42,578 nucleotides of DNA from Phycisphaeraceae bacterium (GTDB taxonomy: Bacteria > Planctomycetota > Phycisphaerae > Phycisphaerales > UBA1924). This document shows, piece after piece, positions 29,377 through 38,416 of the stretch (the first letter of the stretch is position 1; each line of letters starts with the position of its first letter). Location: the NCBI GenBank assembly GCA_007693965.1, contig RECQ01000067.1, positions 1 through 42,578 on the forward strand. The letters are read 5' to 3'. A program made the position numbers and the translations under genes. The notes under the pieces are model-generated. The model ran no database searches. It was given only the letters and a program-made list of their open reading frames with translations, and was not told the DNA's origin.

Positions 29377-29509
29377 ACCACAGAGGCAGAGAAGGATGGA
29401 ATGTGGAATATGGAATGTGGAATGTGGAGTGTGTTGATTGGACGACAGCGCCGGCGCCGGCGCTTACGACATTCCATATTCCACATTCTTCACTGTCACC
29501 CTCTGTGGT
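29377..29509. repeat. Inverted-repeat element 1 with heptad-repeat arm
   Basis: Nested inverted repeat between two operon genes. The outer 10-bp arms are ACCACAGAGG (29377-29386) and CCTCTGTGGT (29500-29509). The inner perfect 20-bp arms are GAATGTGGAATATGGAATGT (29399-29418) and its complement (29469-29488). The left inner arm belongs to five tandem heptads (GGAATGT, GGAATAT, GGAATGT, GGAATGT, GGAGTGT; 29398-29432). The centre holds a 16-bp palindrome GCGCCGGCGCCGGCGC (29448-29463). A G-tract and the same ACCACAGAGGC block also follow the next gene's stop (30426-30449). Confidence 0.85.
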
Positions 29510-29556
29510 TTGAATCCTGACCTGACGACAGACACGACAGCACCCTGGAGATGATG

Positions 29557-30426
29557 ATGGCGAGGATCACGCGGGCGGCTCTGGTTCAGGCGTCTTTGTG
29601 CGAGCGTGTCGATGCGCCGCTGGAGAAGATTCGTGATGCGATGAACGAGAAGCATCTCGGGCTGATCGCGGAGGCCGCGGGGAAGGGGGCGCGGGTGGTG
29701 TGTCTGCAGGAGCTCTTCAACGGGCCGTATTTCTGCGCTGAGCAGGAGACGCGGTGGTACAAGTTCGCCGAGCGCGTTCCGGACGGGCCGACGATATCGC
29801 TGATGCGCAATGCGGCGAAGAAGCACGGGGTGATTCTGGTCGTACCCATCTATGAGGTGGAGATGCCGGGGGTGTATTTCAATACCGCCGCGGTGATCGA
29901 TGAGCATGGCGAGTACCTGGGCAAGTATCGCAAGCACCACATTCCGCACTGCAAGCCGGGGTTCTGGGAGAAGTTTTACTTCACGCCGGGGAACCTGGGG
30001 TATCCGGTGTTCGACACCAGCGCCGGGAAGATCGGCGTGTACATCTGCTACGACCGCCACTTCCCCGAGGGCGCCCGCGAGCTGGGGCTGAACGGGGCGG
30101 AAATCGTGTTCAATCCGAGCGCGACGGTGGCGGGGCTGAGCGAGTATCTGTGGGAGCTGGAGCAGCCGGCGCACGCGGTGGCGAACCAGTACTACATCGG
30201 CGCCATCAACCGGGTGGGGACCGAGGCGCCGTGGAACATCGGTGAGTTCTACGGCAAGAGCTATTTCTGTGATCCGATGGGGAAGATCGTGGCGCAGGGG
30301 TCGCGCGACAAGGATGAAGTCGTGGTGGCGGATCTGGATCTTGATCTGATTGAAGAGGTGCGGGCGACTTGGCAGTTTTTCAGAGACCGGCGGCCGGAGA
30401 GTTATGAGCGTATTGCGGGGTTTTAG
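29557..30426 (+). CDS. Beta-ureidopropionase (N-carbamoyl-beta-alanine amidohydrolase), nitrilase superfamily
   Basis: Hydrolyses N-carbamoyl-beta-alanine (or its methyl homologue) to the beta-amino acid, ammonia and carbon dioxide: third step of reductive pyrimidine degradation. Three ATG codons stand in a row at 29551, 29554 and 29557; I chose the third because CTGGAG then sits 6 nt upstream. The nitrilase triad is complete: Glu52 (CLQELF), Lys126 (KYRKHHIPH), Cys164 (YICYDRHFPEG). The stretch NGAEIVFNPSATV ... ANQYYIGAINRVGTE is very close to eukaryotic and bacterial beta-ureidopropionase. N-carbamoylputrescine amidase is the main alternative; the flanking dihydropyrimidinase and aminotransferase favour the pyrimidine role. 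289 residues, cytoplasmic. It is flanked on both sides by inverted-repeat elements. Confidence 0.88.
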   Translation: MARITRAALVQASLCERVDAPLEKIRDAMNEKHLGLIAEAAGKGARVVCLQELFNGPYFCAEQETRWYKFAERVPDGPTISLMRNAAKKHGVILVVPIYEVEMPGVYFNTAAVIDEHGEYLGKYRKHHIPHCKPGFWEKFYFTPGNLGYPVFDTSAGKIGVYICYDRHFPEGARELGLNGAEIVFNPSATVAGLSEYLWELEQPAHAVANQYYIGAINRVGTEAPWNIGEFYGKSYFCDPMGKIVAQGSRDKDEVVVADLDLDLIEEVRATWQFFRDRRPESYERIAGF

Positions 30427-30438
30427 GGGGGGGGGATT

Positions 30439-30951
30439 ACCACAGAGGCGAGGGGGAGATGAGTGGGTGAGTGGGTGAGTGGAATGATTCTAAGATTCGG
30501 AGATTCGGAGATTGCGGATGGGAAATGATGGCTCGAATGTCGAATCGAAGGAGTTCGTCGTTTCACACAATGATCTGAAGGTGTATCGGAGCGCTTTCGA
30601 TGCGGCGATGGTGGTCTTTGAAACATCAAAGACATTTCCCAAGGAGGAGATCTACTCGCTCACAAGTCAGATGCGTCGATCGTCCAGATCGGTCGCCGCG
30701 AACTTGGTTGAGGCGTGGCGGAAACGCCGCTATGAGAGGGCGTTCGTCAGCAAGTTGTCTGATGCTGAGGCCGAAGCAGCCGAGACACAAGTCCACATCG
30801 AATTCGCAGTCCGCTGCGGCTCTCTGACTCGAGAAGATGGCGCAGAGTTGTATAAACGCTATGAACAGATTGTGCAGTCAATCGTCGGAATGATCCACCA
30901 TGCTGACAAATGGCTCTTGAAACACAAGTAGTTCACCCACTCACCCACTCA
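30439..30951. repeat. Inverted-repeat element 2 enclosing an S23-like gene
   Basis: Left end: ten G (30426-30435), then ATTACCACAGAGGC, a near copy of the left end of element 1. The arm TGAGTGGGTGAGTGGGTGA (30460-30478) has a perfect 19-bp complement at 30933-30951. The arms are tandem octads (GAGTGGGT). A second octad tract (ATTCGGAG twice, about 30495-30512) lies just before the enclosed gene. The right arm starts 2 nt after that gene's stop and ends 3 nt before the permease ATG. Confidence 0.85.
30518..30931 (+). CDS. Four-helix-bundle protein of the S23 / 23S rRNA intervening-sequence family
   Basis: 137 residues matching the four-helix-bundle (S23, IVP) family: DLKVYRSAFDAAMVVFETSKTFPKEEIYSLTSQMRRSSRSVAANLVEAW, then ER-AFVSKLSDAEAEAAETQVHIEFAV and a last helix ending ADKWLLKHK. 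Family members are encoded in intervening sequences of 23S rRNA genes in Leptospira and others, and the Avd protein of diversity-generating retroelements has the same fold; their biochemical role is poorly known, nucleic-acid binding being likely from the basic surface. ATG 30518 has GGAG 7 nt upstream, and this GGAG is part of the ATTCGGAG repeat. The gene is A+T-richer than its neighbours and lies between complementary arms (element 2), so it looks like an inserted unit rather than part of the pyrimidine pathway. Confidence 0.88.
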   Translation: MGNDGSNVESKEFVVSHNDLKVYRSAFDAAMVVFETSKTFPKEEIYSLTSQMRRSSRSVAANLVEAWRKRRYERAFVSKLSDAEAEAAETQVHIEFAVRCGSLTREDGAELYKRYEQIVQSIVGMIHHADKWLLKHK

Positions 30952-30954
30952 CAA

Positions 30955-32423
<1,469 letters not shown>

Positions 32424-32427
<4 letters not shown>

Positions 32428-33815
32428 GCACCGCCACACGCGCTGCAGCCGCCGACCCCGCCCAGGCGCCCGCCATGCCCGCCTGCGCCCACACGCCGCG
32501 GCCGTACACCGGCCCGTCGCGCGACGAGGTGCTCGCCATGCGCCGCGAGTTCCTGGCGCCGGCGATCTTCGCCTATTACCGCGAGCCGATCATGATCGTC
32601 GAGGGACACATGCAGTGGCTCTTCGATGAGAAGGGAAGGCGCTATCTCGACGGCTTCGCGGGGATCGTGACCGTGAGCGTGGGGCACTGCCATCCGAAGG
32701 TGATCGAGGCGGTGCGCGAGCAGAACGAGCGCATCCAGCACACCACCACCATCTATCTGCATCCGAACATCGCGCAGTTCGCGAAGAAGCTCGCCGCGAC
32801 GATGCCGAAGGACAGCGGGCTGAACGTGTGCTATTTCGTCAACTCCGGCTCAGAAGCGAACGACCTGGCGATGATGATGGCGCGCGTGCACACCGGCGCA
32901 TACGATGTCATCGCCTTGCGAAACGCGTACCACGGCACATCGCCGAACTCGCTGGGGCTGACGGCGCTGCATACGTGGAAATATCCCACGCCGCACGGTT
33001 TTGGGGTGCACCACGCCCGCCTGCCCGACCGCTACCGCGGCCCGTGGACGGCTGAAGACCCCGACGCCGGGGCGAAGTACGCCGAGGATGTGCAGGACCT
33101 GATCCGCGCCAGTACGCCCGGCAGGGTCGCGGCCTTCATCGCCGAGCCGATCCAGGGCGTCGGCGGCGCCGTCGAGATGCCGCCGGGATATCTGCAGAAC
33201 GTGTACCAGCACGTGCGCGACGCCGGAGGCCTGTGCATCTCCGACGAGGTGCAGACCGGCTTCGGGCGCACCGGCGACAACTTCTGGGGCTTCGAGAACC
33301 ATGGCGTGACGCCCGACATCGTGACCATGGCCAAGGGCATCGGCAACGGCGCCCCGCTGGCGGCGGTGGTGACGCGGCCCGACATCGCCCAGGCCCTCTC
33401 GCAGCGCATCCACTTCAATACCTACGGCGGCAATCCGGTGTCGATGGCGCAGGGCATGGCGACGCTGGATGTGATTCTGGAAGAGAAGATCCAGCAGCGG
33501 GCGAAGGATGTGGGCGGGCATCTGATCGAAGGGCTGCGCGATCTTCAGAAGCGCCACAAGCTGATCGGCGATGTGCGCGGGCGCGGGCTGATGCTGGGCG
33601 TCGAGCTTGTCCTCGACCGCGAGAAGAAGACCCCGGCGCCGCCGCAGACCGCGGCTGTTCTGGAGCGCTGCCGCGAGCTGGGCGTCCTGATCGGCAAGGG
33701 CGGGCTGCACGGGAATGTGCTGCGGATCAAGCCGCCGATGTGCATCACGAAGGAGGATTGCGATTTCCTGGTGAAGGTTCTGGACATCGCGATCACGGAG
33801 GCGGAGCGCGGTTGA
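32424..33815 (+). CDS. Class III PLP aminotransferase (AGXT2-like, beta-alanine/3-aminoisobutyrate aminotransferase)
   Basis: Transfers the amino group of beta-alanine or 3-aminoisobutyrate to pyruvate, glyoxylate or 2-oxoglutarate, giving malonate or methylmalonate semialdehyde for the dehydrogenase at 27846. 463 residues, fold type I. Visible motifs: [17 protein letters not shown] (PLP phosphate site), [39 protein letters not shown] with the cofactor Asp, and Schiff-base Lys304 in [15 protein letters not shown]. The sequence resembles mitochondrial alanine-glyoxylate aminotransferase 2, which uses these beta-amino acids. The first about 45 residues are an Ala/Pro-rich extension. Start ATG overlaps the permease stop. 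Exact amino acceptor cannot be told from sequence. Confidence 0.9.
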
Positions 33816-33851
33816 GCGACACCTCGACTGCGCAGCGAAAGGGAGATTCAC

Positions 33852-35255
33852 ATGCCCCTGCTAATCAATGGCGGCCGCATCGTCACCGCGACAGACGACT
33901 TCACCGCCGACATCTACTGCGAGAACGAGACGATCTCGCGCATCGAGCCGGGGATCGACGCCGCCTCGCTTCCGAAGAACACCGAGACCATCGACGCTTC
34001 CGGCAAGCTCGTCTTCCCCGGCTTCATCGATCCGCACGTGCACATCCACCTGCCCTTCATGGGCACGAACGCGGCGGATGATTACGAATCCGCGAGCAAG
34101 GCCGCCCTTGCAGGGGGGACGACCTCGGTCATCGAGATGATCTGCCCAGGGCCGGATGACGAGCCCGCCGCGGCGCTGGAGGAATGGCGCGGCCACGCCG
34201 AAGGAAAGGCAGCCGTCGATTACACCTACCACATGGCCGTCGTCCGCTTCGATGCCCTGGCGCAGAAGCAGCTCCGGCGCATCGCGCAGGACGAGGGCGT
34301 GGCTTCTTTCAAAGTCTTCTTGGCGTACAAGGGGGCGCTGGACATCTCCGATGGCGATCTCTTCTCGCTTCTGGGCATGGCGAAGGAGCTGGGCGTCATC
34401 GTGACCGCGCACTGCGAGAACGCCGAGGCGATCGACGCGATGCAGAAGAAGCTGATCGCCGAGGGGAAAACCGGGCCCGAGTGGCACGAGCCGTCGCGTC
34501 CGACGATCGTCGAGGCGGAGGGCGTGCGCAAGCTCACCGCATTCGCGGAGCTGACGGGGGCGCACGTCTACATCGTGCACACCTCGTGCGAGGAAGCCGT
34601 ACGGGCGGCGGTCGATGCGCGACTGCGGGGTGTGAACGCGTGGATCGAGGCCGTGGCGCCGCACCTGACGCTGGACAGATCATTCGCGGAAAAGCCGGAC
34701 TTCGAGGGCGCCAAGTTCGTCATGTCGCCGCCGCTGCGCGAGCGGAGGCACGTTGACGCATTGTGGAGCGCCCTGCGATCCGGCGAGATCGCGACCATCG
34801 GCACCGATCACGCCCCGTTCAGCTTCAAGGGCCAGAAGGACATGGGCCGCCCGCCGTCGAGCGATTTCACGAAGATCCCCAACGGCGTTCCGTCGATCCA
34901 GGAGCGCGTGGCGCTGGTGTATACCCACGGTGTCGTTGCGGGGCGGATTGACCTGCACACCTTTGTCGACGCATGCTCGACGCAGGCGGCACGCATCTTC
35001 GGGATGTATCCGCGGAAAGGGACGATCGCCGTCGGCGCCGATGCTGACATCGTGGTGTGGGACCCGACGTGGCGCGGGACGCTCTCGAAGGCGACCAGCC
35101 ATTCGAAGGTGGACTACTGCGCGTATGAAGGATGGCAAGTGCAGGGCCGGGCCAGCGCTGTCACGGTGCGGGGCGAGGTGCAGGCGCGGGACGGAGAGTT
35201 TGTCGGGACGATCGGGCGGGGGCGGTTTTTGGCGCGGAAGCCGACGCACTTCTAA
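33852..35255 (+). CDS. hydA: Dihydropyrimidinase
   Basis: Zinc hydrolase that opens dihydrouracil or dihydrothymine to the N-carbamoyl-beta-amino acid. 467 residues of the cyclic amidohydrolase family. Metal ligands are all visible: DPHVHIHL (two His), carboxylated Lys154 in FKVFLAYKG, TAHCEN, HTSC and GTDHAPF; the substrate-contact region MSPPLRE is present. ATG at 33852 has GGGAG 7 nt upstream, and the gene follows the aminotransferase by 36 nt. Hydantoinase or allantoinase are alternatives by family; the pathway context makes dihydropyrimidinase clearly best. Its TAA overlaps the stop codon of the convergent nuclease gene, leaving no room for a terminator. Confidence 0.93.
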   Translation: MPLLINGGRIVTATDDFTADIYCENETISRIEPGIDAASLPKNTETIDASGKLVFPGFIDPHVHIHLPFMGTNAADDYESASKAALAGGTTSVIEMICPGPDDEPAAALEEWRGHAEGKAAVDYTYHMAVVRFDALAQKQLRRIAQDEGVASFKVFLAYKGALDISDGDLFSLLGMAKELGVIVTAHCENAEAIDAMQKKLIAEGKTGPEWHEPSRPTIVEAEGVRKLTAFAELTGAHVYIVHTSCEEAVRAAVDARLRGVNAWIEAVAPHLTLDRSFAEKPDFEGAKFVMSPPLRERRHVDALWSALRSGEIATIGTDHAPFSFKGQKDMGRPPSSDFTKIPNGVPSIQERVALVYTHGVVAGRIDLHTFVDACSTQAARIFGMYPRKGTIAVGADADIVVWDPTWRGTLSKATSHSKVDYCAYEGWQVQGRASAVTVRGEVQARDGEFVGTIGRGRFLARKPTHF

Positions 35256-36253
35256 GCAGTGACCTTCAGCCCCGACACCAACTCAGCCATGAGAAGACCG
35301 CAAACAAGATCACCTGTAATAAGGCAAATTCCATTTTTTTCCGCTATAGCTATGGCGTCTCCGTCGAATGAATCCGCCAAGGCCATCACGCATCCATCAG
35401 CACCCGGATTAGATTTCATAATACCTATCACCTGTTCGACCGCATGCTTACCTGTAGTCCCTTCATGCTTCTTTACTTGCACGCAAAGCAATGATTCGCC
35501 TAGCTCAAATGGCGACACCTCGGCACGGCTCCTCGTGCAAACGAAGTCAGCGTCACCACCTTCTGAGTCGTAGCAATTTCGACGAACAATAGAATACCCT
35601 GCAGACTCAAGGAGGCGTACGCAAATTGACTCGAATGAAATCCCGGTTGCGCTTGGCCGAATTCCTTTGAGGTCATCTCGTATCTTTGCGGCCAGTTCAC
35701 CACGCAATTTCTCCAAGTAATCAACAATGCTAGATTCGCTATAATTATAAGTTGGCTCATCGCTCAACTTATCCATGACACCACGGAATCCAGTTTCATA
35801 TTGTGGTATTGGCAATACGGGATATCGGAGCCACTGAATCTTGGAATACCATGTGGTCAACGCGAGGCAACGGATACTGACATTTCCGCCCATACCAAAA
35901 GACTTGCTGATTCGCAGCCTGTGATTCTGATGAGTGTCATCATTAGTTAGATGTTCATAGCAATCTGGGAAATCGTCGGCCACAACGTGCATCGCCACCT
36001 TGCCATACTCTGGCATGTGCGGTGTCACCAATACGTCTCCGCGCTTTAACTCTCTAATTCGGGCTAAATTGTTCGGTACGCGCTCAGAAGTCAGGTCATA
36101 TCTCTGAGCGCACTTTTGCACAAAGTCATCTCGCCGCAAATCCAAGTCGCCGGGACTCCCGCCTCCCCATCCCTGCGAGAGAATTCCGTCATTACGGATG
36201 CGGCTGGCGATTGCTTCGGCTTCGCTTCGATCAATGCGAAAATTATAAATCAT
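35252..36253 (-). CDS. Mrr-like restriction endonuclease-domain protein
   Basis: 333 residues. The C-terminal part (about 203-330) has the PD-(D/E)XK pattern of Mrr-type nucleases: FESICVRLLESAGY with Glu208, GGDADFV with Asp234 and the catalytic strand LCVQVKK (Gln259-x-Lys261). The N-terminal about 190 residues are not recognised; GDVLVTPHMPEYGKVAMHVV suggests a small beta-barrel that could be a DNA- or modified-base-reading domain, as in type IV restriction enzymes, which is inference. The gene is visibly A+T-richer than all flanking metabolic genes and interrupts the pyrimidine locus between dihydropyrimidinase (3' ends overlap) and preA (48-bp gap), so recent acquisition is likely. No methyltransferase is present nearby. 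ATG at 36253; no clear ribosome binding site. Confidence 0.78.
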   Translation of the reverse strand: MIYNFRIDRSEAEAIASRIRNDGILSQGWGGGSPGDLDLRRDDFVQKCAQRYDLTSERVPNNLARIRELKRGDVLVTPHMPEYGKVAMHVVADDFPDCYEHLTNDDTHQNHRLRISKSFGMGGNVSIRCLALTTWYSKIQWLRYPVLPIPQYETGFRGVMDKLSDEPTYNYSESSIVDYLEKLRGELAAKIRDDLKGIRPSATGISFESICVRLLESAGYSIVRRNCYDSEGGDADFVCTRSRAEVSPFELGESLLCVQVKKHEGTTGKHAVEQVIGIMKSNPGADGCVMALADSFDGDAIAIAEKNGICLITGDLVCGLLMAELVSGLKVTA

Positions 36254-36301
36254 GTAGTTTGCCCGCTCTGCGTCGTGCGTAAGTATATTGCCTATTTACC
36301 C

Positions 36302-37477
36302 TCAGTTCCTCGACAACCGCTCGCTCTGTTCGACGAACTTCTCGCCTTCCCACGCGGCGTCCTTCGTCACCACGCCCTCGCGCTCTGCGCGTTCCTTGGA
36401 CTTCACCTCGGCCTGGCGGCGGACCAGCTCGGCGTGGGTGGTGAAGTATCGCAGGCTGTGGCCGCGGAATTCTTCGACGGTGCTGAAGCCGTGTTTGTCC
36501 ATGAAGGCTTCGAGCTCTTCGTTGAGCTTCTTCACCAGCTTGTAGCCGTGCTTCATGACGCCGGTGCAGACCTGGACGGTGTTGGCGCCCAGCAGAATGA
36601 ACTGGGCCGCATCGCCGCCGGTTTCGGCGCCGCCGATGGCGCTGAGGGAGCGGTCCGGGTATTCGCCCTTGACGGGCATCTCGCCGTTGTCGCTGATGGG
36701 TTTGCCGCTGCCGCCGCCGAACATCATGGTGCCGAGCTCCATCACCATGCGCAGGGCGATGGGGCGCACCGCCTTGCATGAATAGCCGCCGGGCACGGTG
36801 TAGCCCTCGACGGTCGGCTCGGGGCGCAGCGTCTCGAGGTCCACACCCATCACGCACAAAATCGTGTTGATGGCGGCGATTCCCTCGCACCCCGCCCGCA
36901 GGGCCGCACGGGCGGGTGTTTCGATGTGCGTCACGTTCGGCGTCATCTTGGCCCACACGGGGATCTTCGCAGCGCCGTTCACCCAGCCGCAGACTTCTTC
37001 AAGCATCTCCGGGTCCTGACCCATCGCCGCGCCCATCTTGCGTTCGGGCAGGCCGTGGGGGCAGGAGAAGTTCAGCTCGAAGGCGTCGACCCCCGTCTCC
37101 TGCGTGCGCTCGACGATCTCGACCCATGCATCCTTGTTGTATTCCTCCATGATCGAGGCGATGAGGATGCGGTCGGGGTACTTCTCCTTCAGCATGCGGA
37201 ACTCATCCAGCCACGTGTCGAAATCGCGGTCGCTGATGAGCTCGATGTTCTGCCAGCCGTAGATCTCGCGCGACTCGTCCGCGCGCAGCCTTGCGTACCG
37301 CGGCGCCACGTTGATCACCTTCGAGGCGTCCAGGCTGATTGTCTTCGCGATCACGCCCCCCCACCCCTCATCGAAGGCCTTGGCGATCACGTTCGCGTTC
37401 GTCCCCGGCGGGCCGGAGCCGATCACGAAGGGGTTGGGCATCTTCAGACCGTTGACGGTGACGCTCAGGTCGGCCAT
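36302..37477 (-). CDS. preA: Dihydropyrimidine dehydrogenase PreA-type subunit without iron-sulfur domain
   Basis: FMN enzyme reducing uracil or thymine to the dihydropyrimidine, first step of the reductive pathway. 391 residues, TIM barrel of the dihydroorotate-dehydrogenase superfamily. The N-terminus (LSVTVNGLKMPNPFVIGSGPPG) and the active loop ELNFSCPHGLPERKMG match PreA and eukaryotic DPYD; catalytic Cys139 corresponds to the Cys of the SCPHG motif. WAKMTPNVT, AINTI and SAIGGAETGGDAAQFILLGA are flavin-binding regions. ATG 37477 has GGAGGA 6 nt upstream. Unlike E. coli PreA and DPYD, there is no CxxCxxCxxxC ferredoxin domain at the C-terminus; the protein ends in charged helices. No PreT partner is encoded in the window. 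It is divergent from pilZ and faces the nuclease gene. Confidence 0.88.
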   Translation of the reverse strand: MADLSVTVNGLKMPNPFVIGSGPPGTNANVIAKAFDEGWGGVIAKTISLDASKVINVAPRYARLRADESREIYGWQNIELISDRDFDTWLDEFRMLKEKYPDRILIASIMEEYNKDAWVEIVERTQETGVDAFELNFSCPHGLPERKMGAAMGQDPEMLEEVCGWVNGAAKIPVWAKMTPNVTHIETPARAALRAGCEGIAAINTILCVMGVDLETLRPEPTVEGYTVPGGYSCKAVRPIALRMVMELGTMMFGGGSGKPISDNGEMPVKGEYPDRSLSAIGGAETGGDAAQFILLGANTVQVCTGVMKHGYKLVKKLNEELEAFMDKHGFSTVEEFRGHSLRYFTTHAELVRRQAEVKSKERAEREGVVTKDAAWEGEKFVEQSERLSRN

Positions 37478-37706
37478 GGCGAATCCTCCGCGTTGGCGTC
37501 GCGGCGGGGCGTCGCTGAGGCGCCCGCAGGCCGCGGAATCGAATCCCGAAGTCTACCAGACACCCCCCTCCCGGGCCCGCCAGGGCGGGGCGGGGCGCCA
37601 TCCCGCCCAATCCGCTTCAGCCGGGGCCCTGTCTGACCGAAGGGCCAGTCACCCGCCCCCCACGGACGGACCCACAGGGGCGGGCGAATCGATCAAGGAG
37701 CAAGAC

Positions 37707-38336
37707 ATGTTCACCCCCGGCTCAGACATCTTCCTTCAGCTCACCGAAGACTCCGACCGCCGCAAGCTGAGCCCGTTCAAGGTCGAGCGGCTGTCCGGAG
37801 GCGTGATTCTGGCGACGCCCGAGGGCGAGACGCCGGATCTCGATCCCGGGGCCGAGACGATCATCTACTTCGAACGCGGCCGCGAGTTCGTGAAGCAGCC
37901 CGCGACCATTGAAGCCCCGGAGGCGAGCGACAACGGGGAGTCGCTCCCCGCCGGCGCGATTCTCATCCGACCCATCGGCAAGCCCGTCTCCGCCGAGGAG
38001 CGGCAGTGCTATCGCACGCAGGCGCTGCTCGCGGATGTGACGGTGCGCATCAACGGCGATGACCACTGCAACGTGGTGGACATCAGCCCGATGGGCATGT
38101 CGTTCCTGAGCCGGAATTCGTACGGGACGGGGCAGATCCTCGACATCACCGTGATCTGCGAGGGCGAGGAATACGAAGGCCGCGCCTCGGTGCAGGGCGC
38201 CCGCGACCTTCCCGGCGGCGAAACGCGCTACGGCGTCTACTGCGCCGACTCGGAACAGCTCCAGAAGGGGCTGCAGAAGGTCAGCATGCACGTGCAGCGC
38301 GAACAGCTCAAGCGGGCCTCGGGGAAGGCTGCGTGA
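37707..38336 (+). CDS. PilZ-domain protein, likely c-di-GMP receptor
   Basis: 209 residues with a C-terminal PilZ domain. Both c-di-GMP binding motifs are intact: RxxxR as R99-QCY-R103, and DxSxxG as D125-ISPM-G130. The beta-barrel continues through EYEGRASVQGARDLPGGETRYGVYC. Residues 1-90 form an N-terminal domain of unknown type that may be a degenerate PilZ- or YcgR-N-like barrel (KVERLSGGVILATPEGETPDLDPGAETIIYF). ATG 37707 follows AAGGAG with 6-nt spacing; the longer upstream frame has no coding character. It is monocistronic, followed by a good terminator at 38368-38408. A role in motility, adhesion or secretion control would be usual for the family; nothing here narrows it. Confidence 0.88.
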   Translation: MFTPGSDIFLQLTEDSDRRKLSPFKVERLSGGVILATPEGETPDLDPGAETIIYFERGREFVKQPATIEAPEASDNGESLPAGAILIRPIGKPVSAEERQCYRTQALLADVTVRINGDDHCNVVDISPMGMSFLSRNSYGTGQILDITVICEGEEYEGRASVQGARDLPGGETRYGVYCADSEQLQKGLQKVSMHVQREQLKRASGKAA

Positions 38337-38367
38337 GTTTTTGATGGGTGAGGGGATGACTGTTTCT

Positions 38368-38408
38368 CGCCGCGATGGAGTTGTCCGACTCCGCCGCGGC
38401 GATTTTTC
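38368..38408 (+). terminator. Intrinsic terminator after the PilZ gene
   Basis: Stem CGCCGCG (38368-38374) pairs with CGCGGCG (38395-38401), with an inner GGAGT/ACTCC stem (38377-38381, 38388-38392) and a 6-nt loop, followed by ATTTTTCT (38402-38409). It begins 32 bp past the PilZ stop, in the 80-bp convergent gap with the porin gene. The opposite strand has no T-run immediately after the stem, so it acts mainly for the plus strand. Confidence 0.8.
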
Positions 38409-38416
38409 TGCGCTTC

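Noticed and set aside
29377-29509. Short regular repeats as a CRISPR array
   Set aside because: The units are 7 bp without unique spacers and form inverted arms; no cas gene is present.
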